Source: Blastococcus sp. TF02-09 (GTDB lineage: Bacteria > Actinomycetota > Actinomycetes > Mycobacteriales > Geodermatophilaceae). Taken from it: a stretch of DNA of 64,000 nucleotides. Position 1 is the first letter of the stretch. Each line of letters starts with the position of its first letter. Of the stretch, positions 54,934 through 62,229 are shown one piece after another. Where the stretch lies: the NCBI RefSeq assembly GCF_003319105.1, contig NZ_QOHH01000011.1, forward strand, positions 98,823 to 162,822, written 5' to 3'. The position numbers were made by a program, and so were the translations under genes. Under the pieces are notes generated by a model. The model had not been told where the DNA came from. It worked only from the letters and a program-made list of their open reading frames with translations, and made no database searches.

Positions 54934-56204
54934 CCGTCGACGAGAGGTTCACCGAGGAGGCCCGGCAGGAGCGCATCGCGCGGGCCCAGCTCGGCACCTA
55001 CAACGAGATCGTCAGCGGGCCGGTCACCGACTGGACCACCGACTTCTCGCACCTGGAACCCGAGTACGCCGAGAACGCGATCGAGGTGTGGGACGACCTG
55101 CGGGAGCGGTGCCCGGTGGCGCACACCAAGCGGTTCGGTGGCGCGTGGCTGCCCACGCGGTACGAGGACGTCGCCGCGATCGCCTACGACACCGAGCACT
55201 TCACGTCCCGGGCGATCATCGTGAGCAACGTCCGGCCGCCGCTGGACGTGGCCCCGGTGGGCCTGGCCCCGCCGATCTCGTCGGACCCGCCGTTCCACCA
55301 CGACGCCCGCAAGCTCCTGCTGCCGGCCTTCACCAAGACCAACGTCGCCAAGCAGGCGGTGACCACCGAGGCGTTCTGCCACTCGCTGATCGACGCCTTC
55401 GAGGGCCGGGACGTCGTGGACGCCGCGACCGACTACGGGATGTACATCCCGATGCGGGTGATCGCCGACATGCTCGGCTTCCCGCAGGAGGACACCGAGA
55501 AGTTCGCGCACTTCGTCGAGAACGCGCTCGAGGGGGCCAACGGTCCGGTCGAGGAGCGCCAGGCCCGGGGGATGGCGCTCTCGGACTACCTGTTCGAGCA
55601 GGTGAAGGACCACCTGGACAACCCGCGCGACGACCTGACGACCTACTTGCTCAACGCCGAGCTGTACGGGCAGAAGCTGACCCCGCAGCACGTCGTCGGC
55701 ACCATGACGCTGCTGCTGATCGCCGGCATCGACACCACCTGGAGCGCGATCGGCTCGTCGCTGTGGCACCTGGCGCAGCACCCCGAGGACCGGGAGCGCC
55801 TGGTCGAGGACCGCTCGCTGCGGCCCCGGGCGGTCGAGGAGTTCCTCCGCGCCTACGCCCCGGTCACCATGGCGCGGCTGGTCAAGGAGGACGTCGAGCT
55901 CGGCGGGGTCCGGATGAAGAAGGAGGACTGGGTCCTGCTGCCCTTCCCGGCGGCCAACCGCGACCCCGAGCGTTTCGAGCGGGCCGGCGAGGTCGTCATC
56001 GACCGCGAGGTCAACCGGCACGCCGCGTTCGGGCTGGGCATCCACCGCTGCGTCGGCTCGCACCTGGCGCGCATGGAGCTGACCGTGGCGCTGGACGTGT
56101 GGCTGGACCGCATCCCGGAGTTCAGCCTCGCGGACCCCGACGCCGTGCGGTGGTCGGCCGGCCAGATCCGCGGCCCGCGGGCGCTGCCGATGCGCATCGG
56201 CTGA
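54930..56204 (+). CDS. Cytochrome P450 (second paralogue)
   Basis: 424 aa, closely similar throughout to the P450 at 51661. It shares PPISSDPPFHHDARKLLLP, the I-helix AGIDTTWSAIG, KEDWVLLPFPAANRDPERF and the heme loop FGLGIHRCVGSHLARME with Cys374. Most differences lie in the first 40 residues and the F/G-helix region (residues about 185-225), where substrate specificity usually sits. ATG 54930 overlaps the ferredoxin stop (ATGA). Duplicate P450s under one operator suggest two related substrates or successive oxidations. Confidence 0.93.
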   Translation: MTVDERFTEEARQERIARAQLGTYNEIVSGPVTDWTTDFSHLEPEYAENAIEVWDDLRERCPVAHTKRFGGAWLPTRYEDVAAIAYDTEHFTSRAIIVSNVRPPLDVAPVGLAPPISSDPPFHHDARKLLLPAFTKTNVAKQAVTTEAFCHSLIDAFEGRDVVDAATDYGMYIPMRVIADMLGFPQEDTEKFAHFVENALEGANGPVEERQARGMALSDYLFEQVKDHLDNPRDDLTTYLLNAELYGQKLTPQHVVGTMTLLLIAGIDTTWSAIGSSLWHLAQHPEDRERLVEDRSLRPRAVEEFLRAYAPVTMARLVKEDVELGGVRMKKEDWVLLPFPAANRDPERFERAGEVVIDREVNRHAAFGLGIHRCVGSHLARMELTVALDVWLDRIPEFSLADPDAVRWSAGQIRGPRALPMRIG

Positions 56205-56278
56205 GGCAGGGTTTCGCCGGCGACGACGTGACGCTCGCTGCCCGGCACGGTGTCGTGCGTGCGGCAGCGTCTCCGGAG

Positions 56279-56560
56279 CTATTCGCGGACGATCCACACC
56301 GCAGCCGGCCCCTGCGGGGTGTCACGGACCTGCGGGGGGTCGAGGGGCTCGTAGACGCCGATCCACTTCGGGCCGTCGTAGACCAGCAGCGCCGAGACGA
56401 TCTGCTCATCCGGCACGTGGTCGACATGTCCATGGCGGGGACCGCCCCAGTGGTAGATCAATGGCACGGGGACGACGGTAGCCGATCCGTTTACGTCGTA
56501 AGCGCTCGAGCCGCTGAAATCTGCGGTCGGAACCACCGGCAGGCCGCCCAACAGGGGCAC
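56279..56560 (-). CDS. Hypothetical protein, up to 93 aa
   Basis: The convincing part is LIYHWGGPRHGHVDHVP to the C-terminus KWIGVYEPLDPPQV. The region has less extreme base composition than its neighbours. No family, signal peptide or membrane helix is recognised. GTG 56560 is the longest start but lacks a ribosome site; an internal start is possible. Confidence 0.45.
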   Translation of the reverse strand: MPLLGGLPVVPTADFSGSSAYDVNGSATVVPVPLIYHWGGPRHGHVDHVPDEQIVSALLVYDGPKWIGVYEPLDPPQVRDTPQGPAAVWIVRE

Positions 56561-56605
56561 CGGCTTCGGACGTGCGGCGGCAGGACGGCGCGGGCGTGCT
56601 CCTGG

Positions 56606-57076
56606 TCAGTTGTACGTCTGCGTCCACGGGGATGCCGGGCCTCGCCAGTTGCCGTAGACCGGGGTCACGGAGTACCTGACGTTGCCGAGGGCGACCGTGG
56701 AGTCGTCGGTGCAGCTCTGGTTCGTCGTCATGGTGTTGGCGGGGACGTAGCGGCCGCCGGTGCCCATGCCGGCGCAGCTGCCACCGGAGATCAGGGCCGA
56801 GCCGAGGGTGCTGGAGCTGCGGCTGATGACGTAGCCGGTGGCGGGCCGTCCGGTCTGCAGCCAGGTGGTCGGCCAGGTGATCGTGTAGGCCCGCCCCACC
56901 GCGCCGAGGCTCATACCCGTCACGGAGGTCGGTGTCGTCCCGGTCGGCATGGCCATGGCCTTCTGCACGGCCAGCCCGATGCCGGTCGACGCCCAGGCCG
57001 CCTCCGCCGAGGGCGGAGCGCCGAGCACCAGCACGGCGGAGGCGGCGAGCAGCAGGCTCGCGAGACGGGCCGGCAC
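56606..57076 (-). CDS. Small secreted protein, 156 aa
   Basis: Signal peptide MPARLASLLLAASAVLVLGA with cleavage after PSAEAA, near residue 26. The mature part is Thr/Ser/Gly-rich and starts AWASTGIGLAVQKAM, with YTITWPTTW and a later TNQSCTDDS. It is arranged with the next gene upstream (57105) on the same strand, 28 bp apart; both begin the mature chain with an A-W-(A/S)-(S/T)-(T/S)-G-x-G motif. GTG 57076 follows GAGAGGAC. Probably a cell-surface or extracellular component. Confidence 0.7.
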   Translation of the reverse strand: MPARLASLLLAASAVLVLGAPPSAEAAWASTGIGLAVQKAMAMPTGTTPTSVTGMSLGAVGRAYTITWPTTWLQTGRPATGYVISRSSSTLGSALISGGSCAGMGTGGRYVPANTMTTNQSCTDDSTVALGNVRYSVTPVYGNWRGPASPWTQTYN

Positions 57077-57104
57077 GGGACGGTCCTCTCGGTCGGCGCG
57101 GCGA

Positions 57105-57641
57105 TCAGGCCGACGCGGCGGTGAGGGTCAGGGTCAGGCCGATCGAGGCGCCCTGGCAGCCGTCCTCGGCCGAGGAGATCATCTCGATCGCCCCGGGGAT
57201 CTCGACGGCCGCGGGAGCAGCGTTCGCCGCGAGGGCGATCGGCGAGGTCAGGGTCATCGGGCCGGCGGTCGAGGCCACGACGCTCCCGGGGGCGCAGGTC
57301 TTGCCCAGAGCGGGGGTGATGGTGATCGCGCCCACGGTCGCCTGGGTGATCCGCACCGGGTAGGCGTTCGGGTTGGACACGGTGGTGTGCACGGCGCCGA
57401 CGGTGCCGCTGCCGTAGCCCCCGGCGGGCTTGGGGTACAGCGTCCCCACCGGGGTGCCGGGGCCGACGACGAGGCTGTCGGCGGTGGTGGCCTTCGCGGT
57501 GGCGGCGCCGGTGCCGCTGGTCGACCACGCGGCCCAGGCGACGCCGCCGCCGACGAGCAGGAGGCTGGTGGAGAAGATCACGAGCGCGCGCCGGCGGTTG
57601 CGGCGGGCGGGCGTGGCGTGGGTGTGGGTGCAGGCGCACAT
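57105..57641 (-). CDS. TasA/SipW-type surface protein, 178 aa
   Basis: MCACTHTH opens a Cys/His-rich N-terminus. A basic stretch (PARRNRRR) and one hydrophobic helix (ALVIFSTSLLLVGGGVAWAA) follow, then WSTSGTGAATAKATTADSL, like SipW-dependent or camelysin-like surface proteins. The mature domain is beta-rich (TVSNPNAYPVRITQATVGAI). GTACGCAGG-like ribosome support is weak; GGAG six bases before ATG 57641 favours this start over 57653. No SipW peptidase lies nearby. It likely forms an operon with the following secreted protein. Confidence 0.65.
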   Translation of the reverse strand: MCACTHTHATPARRNRRRALVIFSTSLLLVGGGVAWAAWSTSGTGAATAKATTADSLVVGPGTPVGTLYPKPAGGYGSGTVGAVHTTVSNPNAYPVRITQATVGAITITPALGKTCAPGSVVASTAGPMTLTSPIALAANAAPAAVEIPGAIEMISSAEDGCQGASIGLTLTLTAASA

Positions 57642-57850
57642 GGTGGTCTCCATTCCTCGGTCGGCCACCATCCGTGGCGGCCTCGTGTCGAACCGGTGCG
57701 GTTCCTTGTGTGCAAGACATCGGCGCGCAAGGAAGTTGCTTGACGGAGGTCACATCGCGCCCTCACCCGTCGGAGGGAGATCCCCCTCCAGGCTCGTGTG
57801 GCCCACCCGTCCCAGGGGCACCGCCGTACGTCGCGCTCCTGGCGGGGCGC

Positions 57851-58339
57851 ATGACCTCCATGGCTTTCACTGGTCCCATGGACACCGTCCCGCAGCCGAG
57901 CACGCTCCTCGACGACCAGATCTGCTTCGCGCTGTACTCCGCATCGAGAGCCGTCACCGCCCGCTACCGGCCGATGCTCGACGACCTGGGGATCACGTAT
58001 CCGCAGTGGTTGGCGCTCATGGCGCTGTGGGAGACCGACGGATTGACCGTGAACCGCCTGGGCGCACGGCTGGGTCTGGACTCGGGCACGATGTCGCCGC
58101 TGGTGAAGCGGCTCGAGGCGCTCGACCTCATCACCCGGCACCGCTCCACCGAGGACGAGCGGCAGGTCATCGTCCGGCTCACCGACGCCGGCCGGGCCCT
58201 CGAGAACCCCTCGTGCGCGCTCTCGCAGATGATGATCGACGAGCTCGGCATGACCGTCGCCGAGTTCGCCCAGCTGAAGACCGTCCTGGAGAACATCGCC
58301 GAGCGCATGGGGCGCCCGATGTCCACGAGCGCCGCCTGA
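57851..58339 (+). CDS. MarR/OhrR-family regulator
   Basis: 162 aa. The winged helix-turn-helix (VNRLGARLGLDSGTMSPLVK and TEDERQVIVRLTDAG) is MarR-type. The N-terminal segment LLDDQICFALYSASRA places a single Cys where OhrR sensors carry their peroxide-reactive Cys, and GITYPQWLALMALWE follows as in OhrR. OhrR normally represses an adjacent ohr gene, but none is seen here. Starts at 57851, 57860 and 57878 are possible; 57851 has the best upstream G-rich site. It is divergent from the surface-protein gene at 57641. Confidence 0.8.
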   Translation: MTSMAFTGPMDTVPQPSTLLDDQICFALYSASRAVTARYRPMLDDLGITYPQWLALMALWETDGLTVNRLGARLGLDSGTMSPLVKRLEALDLITRHRSTEDERQVIVRLTDAGRALENPSCALSQMMIDELGMTVAEFAQLKTVLENIAERMGRPMSTSAA

Positions 58340-58349
58340 CATCCGACTC

Positions 58350-58469
58350 GTGTCCTCGCCGGAACCGCGGCCGCCGATCGGGAAGCCCGCCACCCGTGCG
58401 CTCGAGGGCGTCGGGATCACGTCGCTGCGGCAGCTCGACGGCTGCTCCCGTCACGAGCTGGTCGACTGA
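58350..58469 (+). pseudogene. Truncated helix-hairpin-helix DNA-binding protein, 39 codons
   Basis: The frame reads PPIGKPATRALEGVGITSLR, then QLDGCSRHELVD and a stop. This resembles the start of small actinobacterial helix-hairpin-helix proteins, which continue with a G-V-G-P-K-A motif that is absent in all frames downstream. The gene therefore looks truncated by a nonsense or deletion event just after H-E-L-V-D. It lies 10 bp after the OhrR-like gene and before the tRNA-His terminator. Confidence 0.5.
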
Positions 58470-58513
58470 GCGCCCTGGACGGACGCCGACACCCGAGAGC
58501 CGCCGGCATGCGA

Positions 58514-58543
58514 AGGCCCTGGTCAGTCACCTGACCAGGGCCT
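58514..58543 (-). terminator. tRNA-His terminator hairpin
   Basis: A perfect 13-bp stem (AGGCCCTGGTCAG / CTGACCAGGGCCT) with a 4-base loop, 7 bases past the tRNA-His 3' end on the minus strand. It may also stop plus-strand transcription from the OhrR-like gene. Confidence 0.8.
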
Positions 58544-58550
58544 CCGCCGG

Positions 58551-58624
58551 GGTGAGTGACGGGGCTCGAACCCGCGACACCCAGGATCACAACCTGGTGC
58601 TCTACCAGCTGAGCTACACCCACC
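58551..58624 (-). tRNA. tRNA-His (anticodon GTG)
   Basis: On the minus strand the anticodon arm is CCAGG-TTGTGAT-CCTGG with anticodon GTG. The acceptor GTGGGTG pairs with CACTCAC (one G-U). The extra G at 58624 faces discriminator C at 58551, the identity element of tRNA-His. CCA is not encoded. Confidence 0.95.
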
Positions 58625-58715
58625 ATGTCCGTCCCCGCGCGCGGGCGGGGGAGGAACCGGGGCAACGATACCGGAGCCGCACGCCCGCCCGACGAGGCCC
58701 GGGGAGCGGCGTGCC

Positions 58716-59372
58716 TCACGCTCCGGTGGCGGGCTTCCCGTCGTCGTCACCGAGCAGTGCCGCGAACCCGCCGACGACCTCCTCGGCCGCCTTCTTGGCC
58801 TCCGAGCTGCTGGGGCCCGGCTGCCCGACGAACACCGTGCGCCGGTAGTAGGCCAGCTCGCGGACCGACTCGATGATGTCGGCCAGCGCCCGGTGCGCCA
58901 GGCCCTTGGCCGGCTGCCCGAAGTAGACGCGGGGGAACCACCGGCGGGCGAGCTCCTTGACCGAGGAGACGTCGATCATCCGGTAGTGCAGGTGGTCGTC
59001 GAGCTCGGGCATGTCGCGGGCGAGGAAGCCGCGGTCGGTGCCGATCGAGTTGCCGCACAGCGGCGCCGTCCGGCGCTCGGGCACCCAGCGCTTGATGTAG
59101 GCCAGCACCTGCTGCTCGGCCTCGGCCACGGTGAGGGTGGAGGCGCGGACCTCCTCGGTGAGCCCCGACTTGCGGTGCATCTCCTGGACGACCTCGTTCA
59201 TGCCGTCGAGATCGGCGTCGTCGGCGCCGATGATCAGGTCCAGACCGGGGTCCAGGACGTTGAGCTCGGAGTCGGTCACGACCACCGCGACCTCGATGAG
59301 CTTGTCCTTGACGAGGTCCAGTCCGGTCATCTCGCAGTCGATCCAGACCAGGTGCCCTGCGCTGTCAGCCAC
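58716..59372 (-). CDS. orn: Oligoribonuclease
   Basis: 218 aa DEDDh exonuclease. Exo I is [11 protein letters not shown], exo [19 protein letters not shown], and exo [13 protein letters not shown] with the preceding [13 protein letters not shown]. It degrades 2-5 nt RNA fragments and pGpG to mononucleotides in the cytoplasm. GTG 59372 is preferred since the conserved domain starts immediately; TACTGT 12 bases upstream may be its -10. A 12-bp inverted repeat lies just upstream. Confidence 0.93.
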   Translation of the reverse strand: MADSAGHLVWIDCEMTGLDLVKDKLIEVAVVVTDSELNVLDPGLDLIIGADDADLDGMNEVVQEMHRKSGLTEEVRASTLTVAEAEQQVLAYIKRWVPERRTAPLCGNSIGTDRGFLARDMPELDDHLHYRMIDVSSVKELARRWFPRVYFGQPAKGLAHRALADIIESVRELAYYRRTVFVGQPGPSSSEAKKAAEEVVGGFAALLGDDDGKPATGA

Positions 59373-59390
59373 GGCGCCCGACAGTACGCA

Positions 59391-59420
59391 CCGCCACCGA
59401 CGTCGTCCCGTCGGTGGCGG
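59391..59420. promoter_or_regulatory. 12-bp inverted repeat upstream of orn
   Basis: CCGCCACCGACG and CGTCGGTGGCGG flank a 6-base loop, 19 bases before the orn start codon. It lies where the orn promoter should be. It could be an operator or a transcript hairpin. Confidence 0.4.
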
Positions 59421-59580
59421 GCGTGCCGCGCCGTCCGGGGCTGGTGATTCGCAGGACGCCCGGCGCGGTCCCCGGGACGCCTCGGCCACGTGACGTAGCG
59501 TCGGGACCGATCGTCGGGGGTCGATCGACCACCGGCCGCGACCGGTGCCCGAGACCGCCACCACTCCCCGGAGGACGAAC

Positions 59581-61533
59581 GTGCTGCCCCTCACCCCGCT
59601 GCCGCCGCAGACGGACGGGGAGCGTGCCTTCTTCTCCGAGCTGGTGCGCTGGGACACCGGCAACGCCATCCGGGGTGCGGTCGTCGCGGGGATCCCGTTC
59701 TCCGACGGCCCCCTGCAGCGCCGGCTCTCCGACGCGATCCTCTTCGTGCCCGAAGGCATCGCCGTGGTGCGGGTGGCCGAGGTCGAGCGGCAGTCCGGCG
59801 TCCTCAACGCCTCGCCGGAAGGGCCCTGGACGATCGGCCCGGCCGGCACCGGCGGAGCGGTCCTGCAGCTTGCCGGCGGCGGGTCCACACCGCTGGACGG
59901 GCTCATGCGCGCCGGGATGGAGACGGCCATGCGGCTGCGCCGGGCCGGCCTCGAGCCGGGCCGGATCGCCCGCCTCACGGTCGTGGTCGGGCAGATCGAC
60001 GGCCTGCTGCCCGCCGACGGCGACCTCGGCGAGGGCGACCAGGTCGCCCTGCTCGAGACCCGTTCCCTGCTGCTCGGGATCGCGCGGGCAAGCCGGTACG
60101 CCGGCGTGGACAACCCGCGGCTGTGGACGACGGCCGACGTGCGTGCCGCCCTCGAGGCGTTGGGGCTGCAGGGGCGCGGTCCCACGGTCGAGGAGCTCAA
60201 CGGCGAGGGCTTCCCGTACTCGCCGTACGTCCTGCGCCGGTCGCAGCTGCTGACGCCGGCGGCGATGGCCGCGCCCGCTGCCGCCGCGCCGACCGTCCCG
60301 CCTGCCGCGCCGCCCGCCCCGCCTGCCGCGCCGCCAGCCCCACCTGTCGCGCCGCCCGCCCCACCGGAGCAGGTGCCACCGGTGCCCGCGGCGCAGGAAT
60401 CCCCGGCTGCGCCGCCCGTGCCCACCCGGGAGTCCATCGACCAGGCCGTCGCCGCCTCGGTCGCGGCCGCGCACGCCGCCGCGGCTGCGGCTCAGGCGCC
60501 GGCCGCTCCGGCGGAGCCCGCTGCTGCCGAGCGGCCGGCGGGGGACACCGTCGCCATCGACGGACCGTCGGTCGCCGCGGCCGCGGCCGCCGCGGACACC
60601 GCTGCCCCGGCTGCTCCGGCAGCCCCGGCTCCCGCGGCCCCGGCTCCAGCAGCTCCGGCTCCCGCGACCCCGCCGACCGCGCCGGTGACCGCCCGGGACA
60701 CCGTGACGGTGGACGGGCCCCCCGCGCCGCCTCCGGGCGATCCCGGCATCGGCGGGCTCTTCGCCGGTGGGGAGCCGGACGCCGCCCCCGAGCCGCCGCG
60801 CACCGCGACCCTGCCCGCTCAGCAGCCCGCCCCCGCCGTGCCGGCGGCCGCCGACCCGGCCCAGCAGCACTTCTGGGACCGCACCGCCGAGGACGACGAC
60901 CCGGGCCCGGAGCGCCCGGGGCGCACCCGACGTGTCCTGCTGGCGCTCGCCGCCGTCCTGGTCCTCGCGCTGGTCGGCGTGGGCCTGGCCGTGGTGCTGG
61001 CCGACCGGGGTGCCGACGGCGGGACGGCCGCCCCGGCGCCGCCGTCGGAGACCGAGCCCAGCGGCCCCGCGGTGGGCAGCGTGCAGCAGGTCGCCGGCGT
61101 GACGTACACCGTCCGCGCCGCCGAGGTGGACGACACCTGCGTGGGCAACGCCTACGGCGACACGGCGGCCTTCTTCGAGACCGCGGACTGCACGGGGCTG
61201 TCCCGGGCGCTCTACTCGGGGCAGGTCGGCGGCCGCGAGGTGGTCGTCTCGGTCTCGAGGGTGCGGATGCCCGACACCGTGGCCGCCCGCGAGCTGCGGA
61301 GCCTGGCCGACACCAGCGGCAGTGGCAACGTCAACGACCTGCTGAGGGAGGGGATCACCTACCCCGGCGGCCCGGAGGAGCTGACCGACGCCGAGTACGC
61401 CAGCGCGGTCTCGGGTCCCACGGTCACCATCGTGGAGAGCGACTGGGCCGACCCGTCGGCCGGCGGCACCGACGCCGAGGTGGACCAGGTGGCCACCGAC
61501 GGGCTCTCGCTGACCACTCCCGCCTTCGACTAG
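59581..61533 (+). CDS. Membrane protein with Pro/Ala-rich linker, 650 aa
   Basis: Residues 1 to about 225 form a folded cytoplasmic domain of unknown family ([38 protein letters not shown]). A low-complexity region rich in Pro and Ala spans about 230-440. One membrane helix ([20 protein letters not shown]) at about 450-470 leads to an exported domain of ~180 residues with two Cys that may form a disulfide ([19 protein letters not shown]). GTG 59581 is chosen because GGAGGAC lies 5 bases upstream; GTG 59545 lacks this. The stop overlaps the tetR stop (CTAG). Confidence 0.75.
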   Translation: MLPLTPLPPQTDGERAFFSELVRWDTGNAIRGAVVAGIPFSDGPLQRRLSDAILFVPEGIAVVRVAEVERQSGVLNASPEGPWTIGPAGTGGAVLQLAGGGSTPLDGLMRAGMETAMRLRRAGLEPGRIARLTVVVGQIDGLLPADGDLGEGDQVALLETRSLLLGIARASRYAGVDNPRLWTTADVRAALEALGLQGRGPTVEELNGEGFPYSPYVLRRSQLLTPAAMAAPAAAAPTVPPAAPPAPPAAPPAPPVAPPAPPEQVPPVPAAQESPAAPPVPTRESIDQAVAASVAAAHAAAAAAQAPAAPAEPAAAERPAGDTVAIDGPSVAAAAAAADTAAPAAPAAPAPAAPAPAAPAPATPPTAPVTARDTVTVDGPPAPPPGDPGIGGLFAGGEPDAAPEPPRTATLPAQQPAPAVPAAADPAQQHFWDRTAEDDDPGPERPGRTRRVLLALAAVLVLALVGVGLAVVLADRGADGGTAAPAPPSETEPSGPAVGSVQQVAGVTYTVRAAEVDDTCVGNAYGDTAAFFETADCTGLSRALYSGQVGGREVVVSVSRVRMPDTVAARELRSLADTSGSGNVNDLLREGITYPGGPEELTDAEYASAVSGPTVTIVESDWADPSAGGTDAEVDQVATDGLSLTTPAFD

Positions 61534-62141
61534 CGGACGGCGCCGGCCGCGGCCACGGCCATCGTCGTGAGCAGCTCGGCCATCGCCGGGCGGTCCAGCC
61601 GGCCGGCGCTGTGCGGGGTGGAGTTGATCAGACCGAAGACGGCGTGCGCCCGCGCCCGGCAGGCGGCGGCTTCGGCCGTGGGGTGCACCCGGGCCAGCAC
61701 CGCGACCCACACCTCCACGTAGCGGCGCTGCAACCGGCGCACCTGCGCGGCGTCGTCGTCGGCCAGCGAGCCGAGGTCCCGGTCGTGGACGGTGATCAGG
61801 GCGGGGTTGTCCAGGGCGAAGTCGACCTGGAACTCGACCAGCGCTCGCAGCTGCGCGAACGGGTCCGCGCCGGCCGCGGCGACCCGCTCCGTGCCGCCGA
61901 CCAGTAGCCGCTCGCTGATCCGCAGCAGCATCTCGGCGAGCATCGCGTCCTTGCCGACGAAGTGTCGGTAGATCGCCGGGCCGGTCACGCCGACGGCCGC
62001 CCCGACGTCGTCCACGCCCACGGCGCGCGAACCGCGCTCGGCGAACAGCTGGGCCGCGGCCTGCAGGATCTGCTCGCGCCGCGAGGGCCGGTCGGCGTCG
62101 GCGTGCAGTGCGGTGTCCCGCTCCGAGCCGGTCGTCGTCAC
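61530..62141 (-). CDS. TetR-family regulator divergent from an acyl-CoA carboxylase
   Basis: 203 aa. Helix-turn-helix: ILQAAAQLFAERGSRAVGVD and VGAAVGVTGPAIYRHFVGKDAML. The C-terminal domain includes FQVDFALDNPALITVHDRDL, as in TetR regulators of fatty-acid or branched-chain catabolism. TACGAT 7 bases before the GTG suggests a leaderless mRNA. The palindrome at 62161 overlaps its -35 region, so autoregulation is likely. It converges on the membrane-protein gene with a 4-bp CTAG overlap. Confidence 0.88.
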   Translation of the reverse strand: MTTTGSERDTALHADADRPSRREQILQAAAQLFAERGSRAVGVDDVGAAVGVTGPAIYRHFVGKDAMLAEMLLRISERLLVGGTERVAAAGADPFAQLRALVEFQVDFALDNPALITVHDRDLGSLADDDAAQVRRLQRRYVEVWVAVLARVHPTAEAAACRARAHAVFGLINSTPHSAGRLDRPAMAELLTTMAVAAAGAVR

Positions 62142-62160
62142 GCCGGGGATCGTACCGGCG

Positions 62161-62176
62161 GTGAACTCGGGTTCAC
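62161..62176. promoter_or_regulatory. Palindromic operator 1 (tetR side)
   Basis: GTGAAC-TCGG-GTTCAC is a perfect 6+6 dyad with a 4-base spacer. It covers the predicted -35 region of the minus-strand tetR gene. Confidence 0.7.
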
Positions 62177-62205
62177 CGACTCGCGCGCAGCTCTGGCCCT
62201 CCCGA

Positions 62206-62221
62206 GTGAACGCTGGTTAAC
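62206..62221. promoter_or_regulatory. Palindromic operator 2 (carboxylase side)
   Basis: GTGAAC-GCTG-GTTAAC matches operator 1 in both half-sites but for one base. It overlaps a -10-like TAACCT in front of the carboxylase GTG. The two centres are 45 bp apart, so both promoters could be controlled by one TetR protein. Confidence 0.65.
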
Positions 62222-62229
62222 CTGCACCC

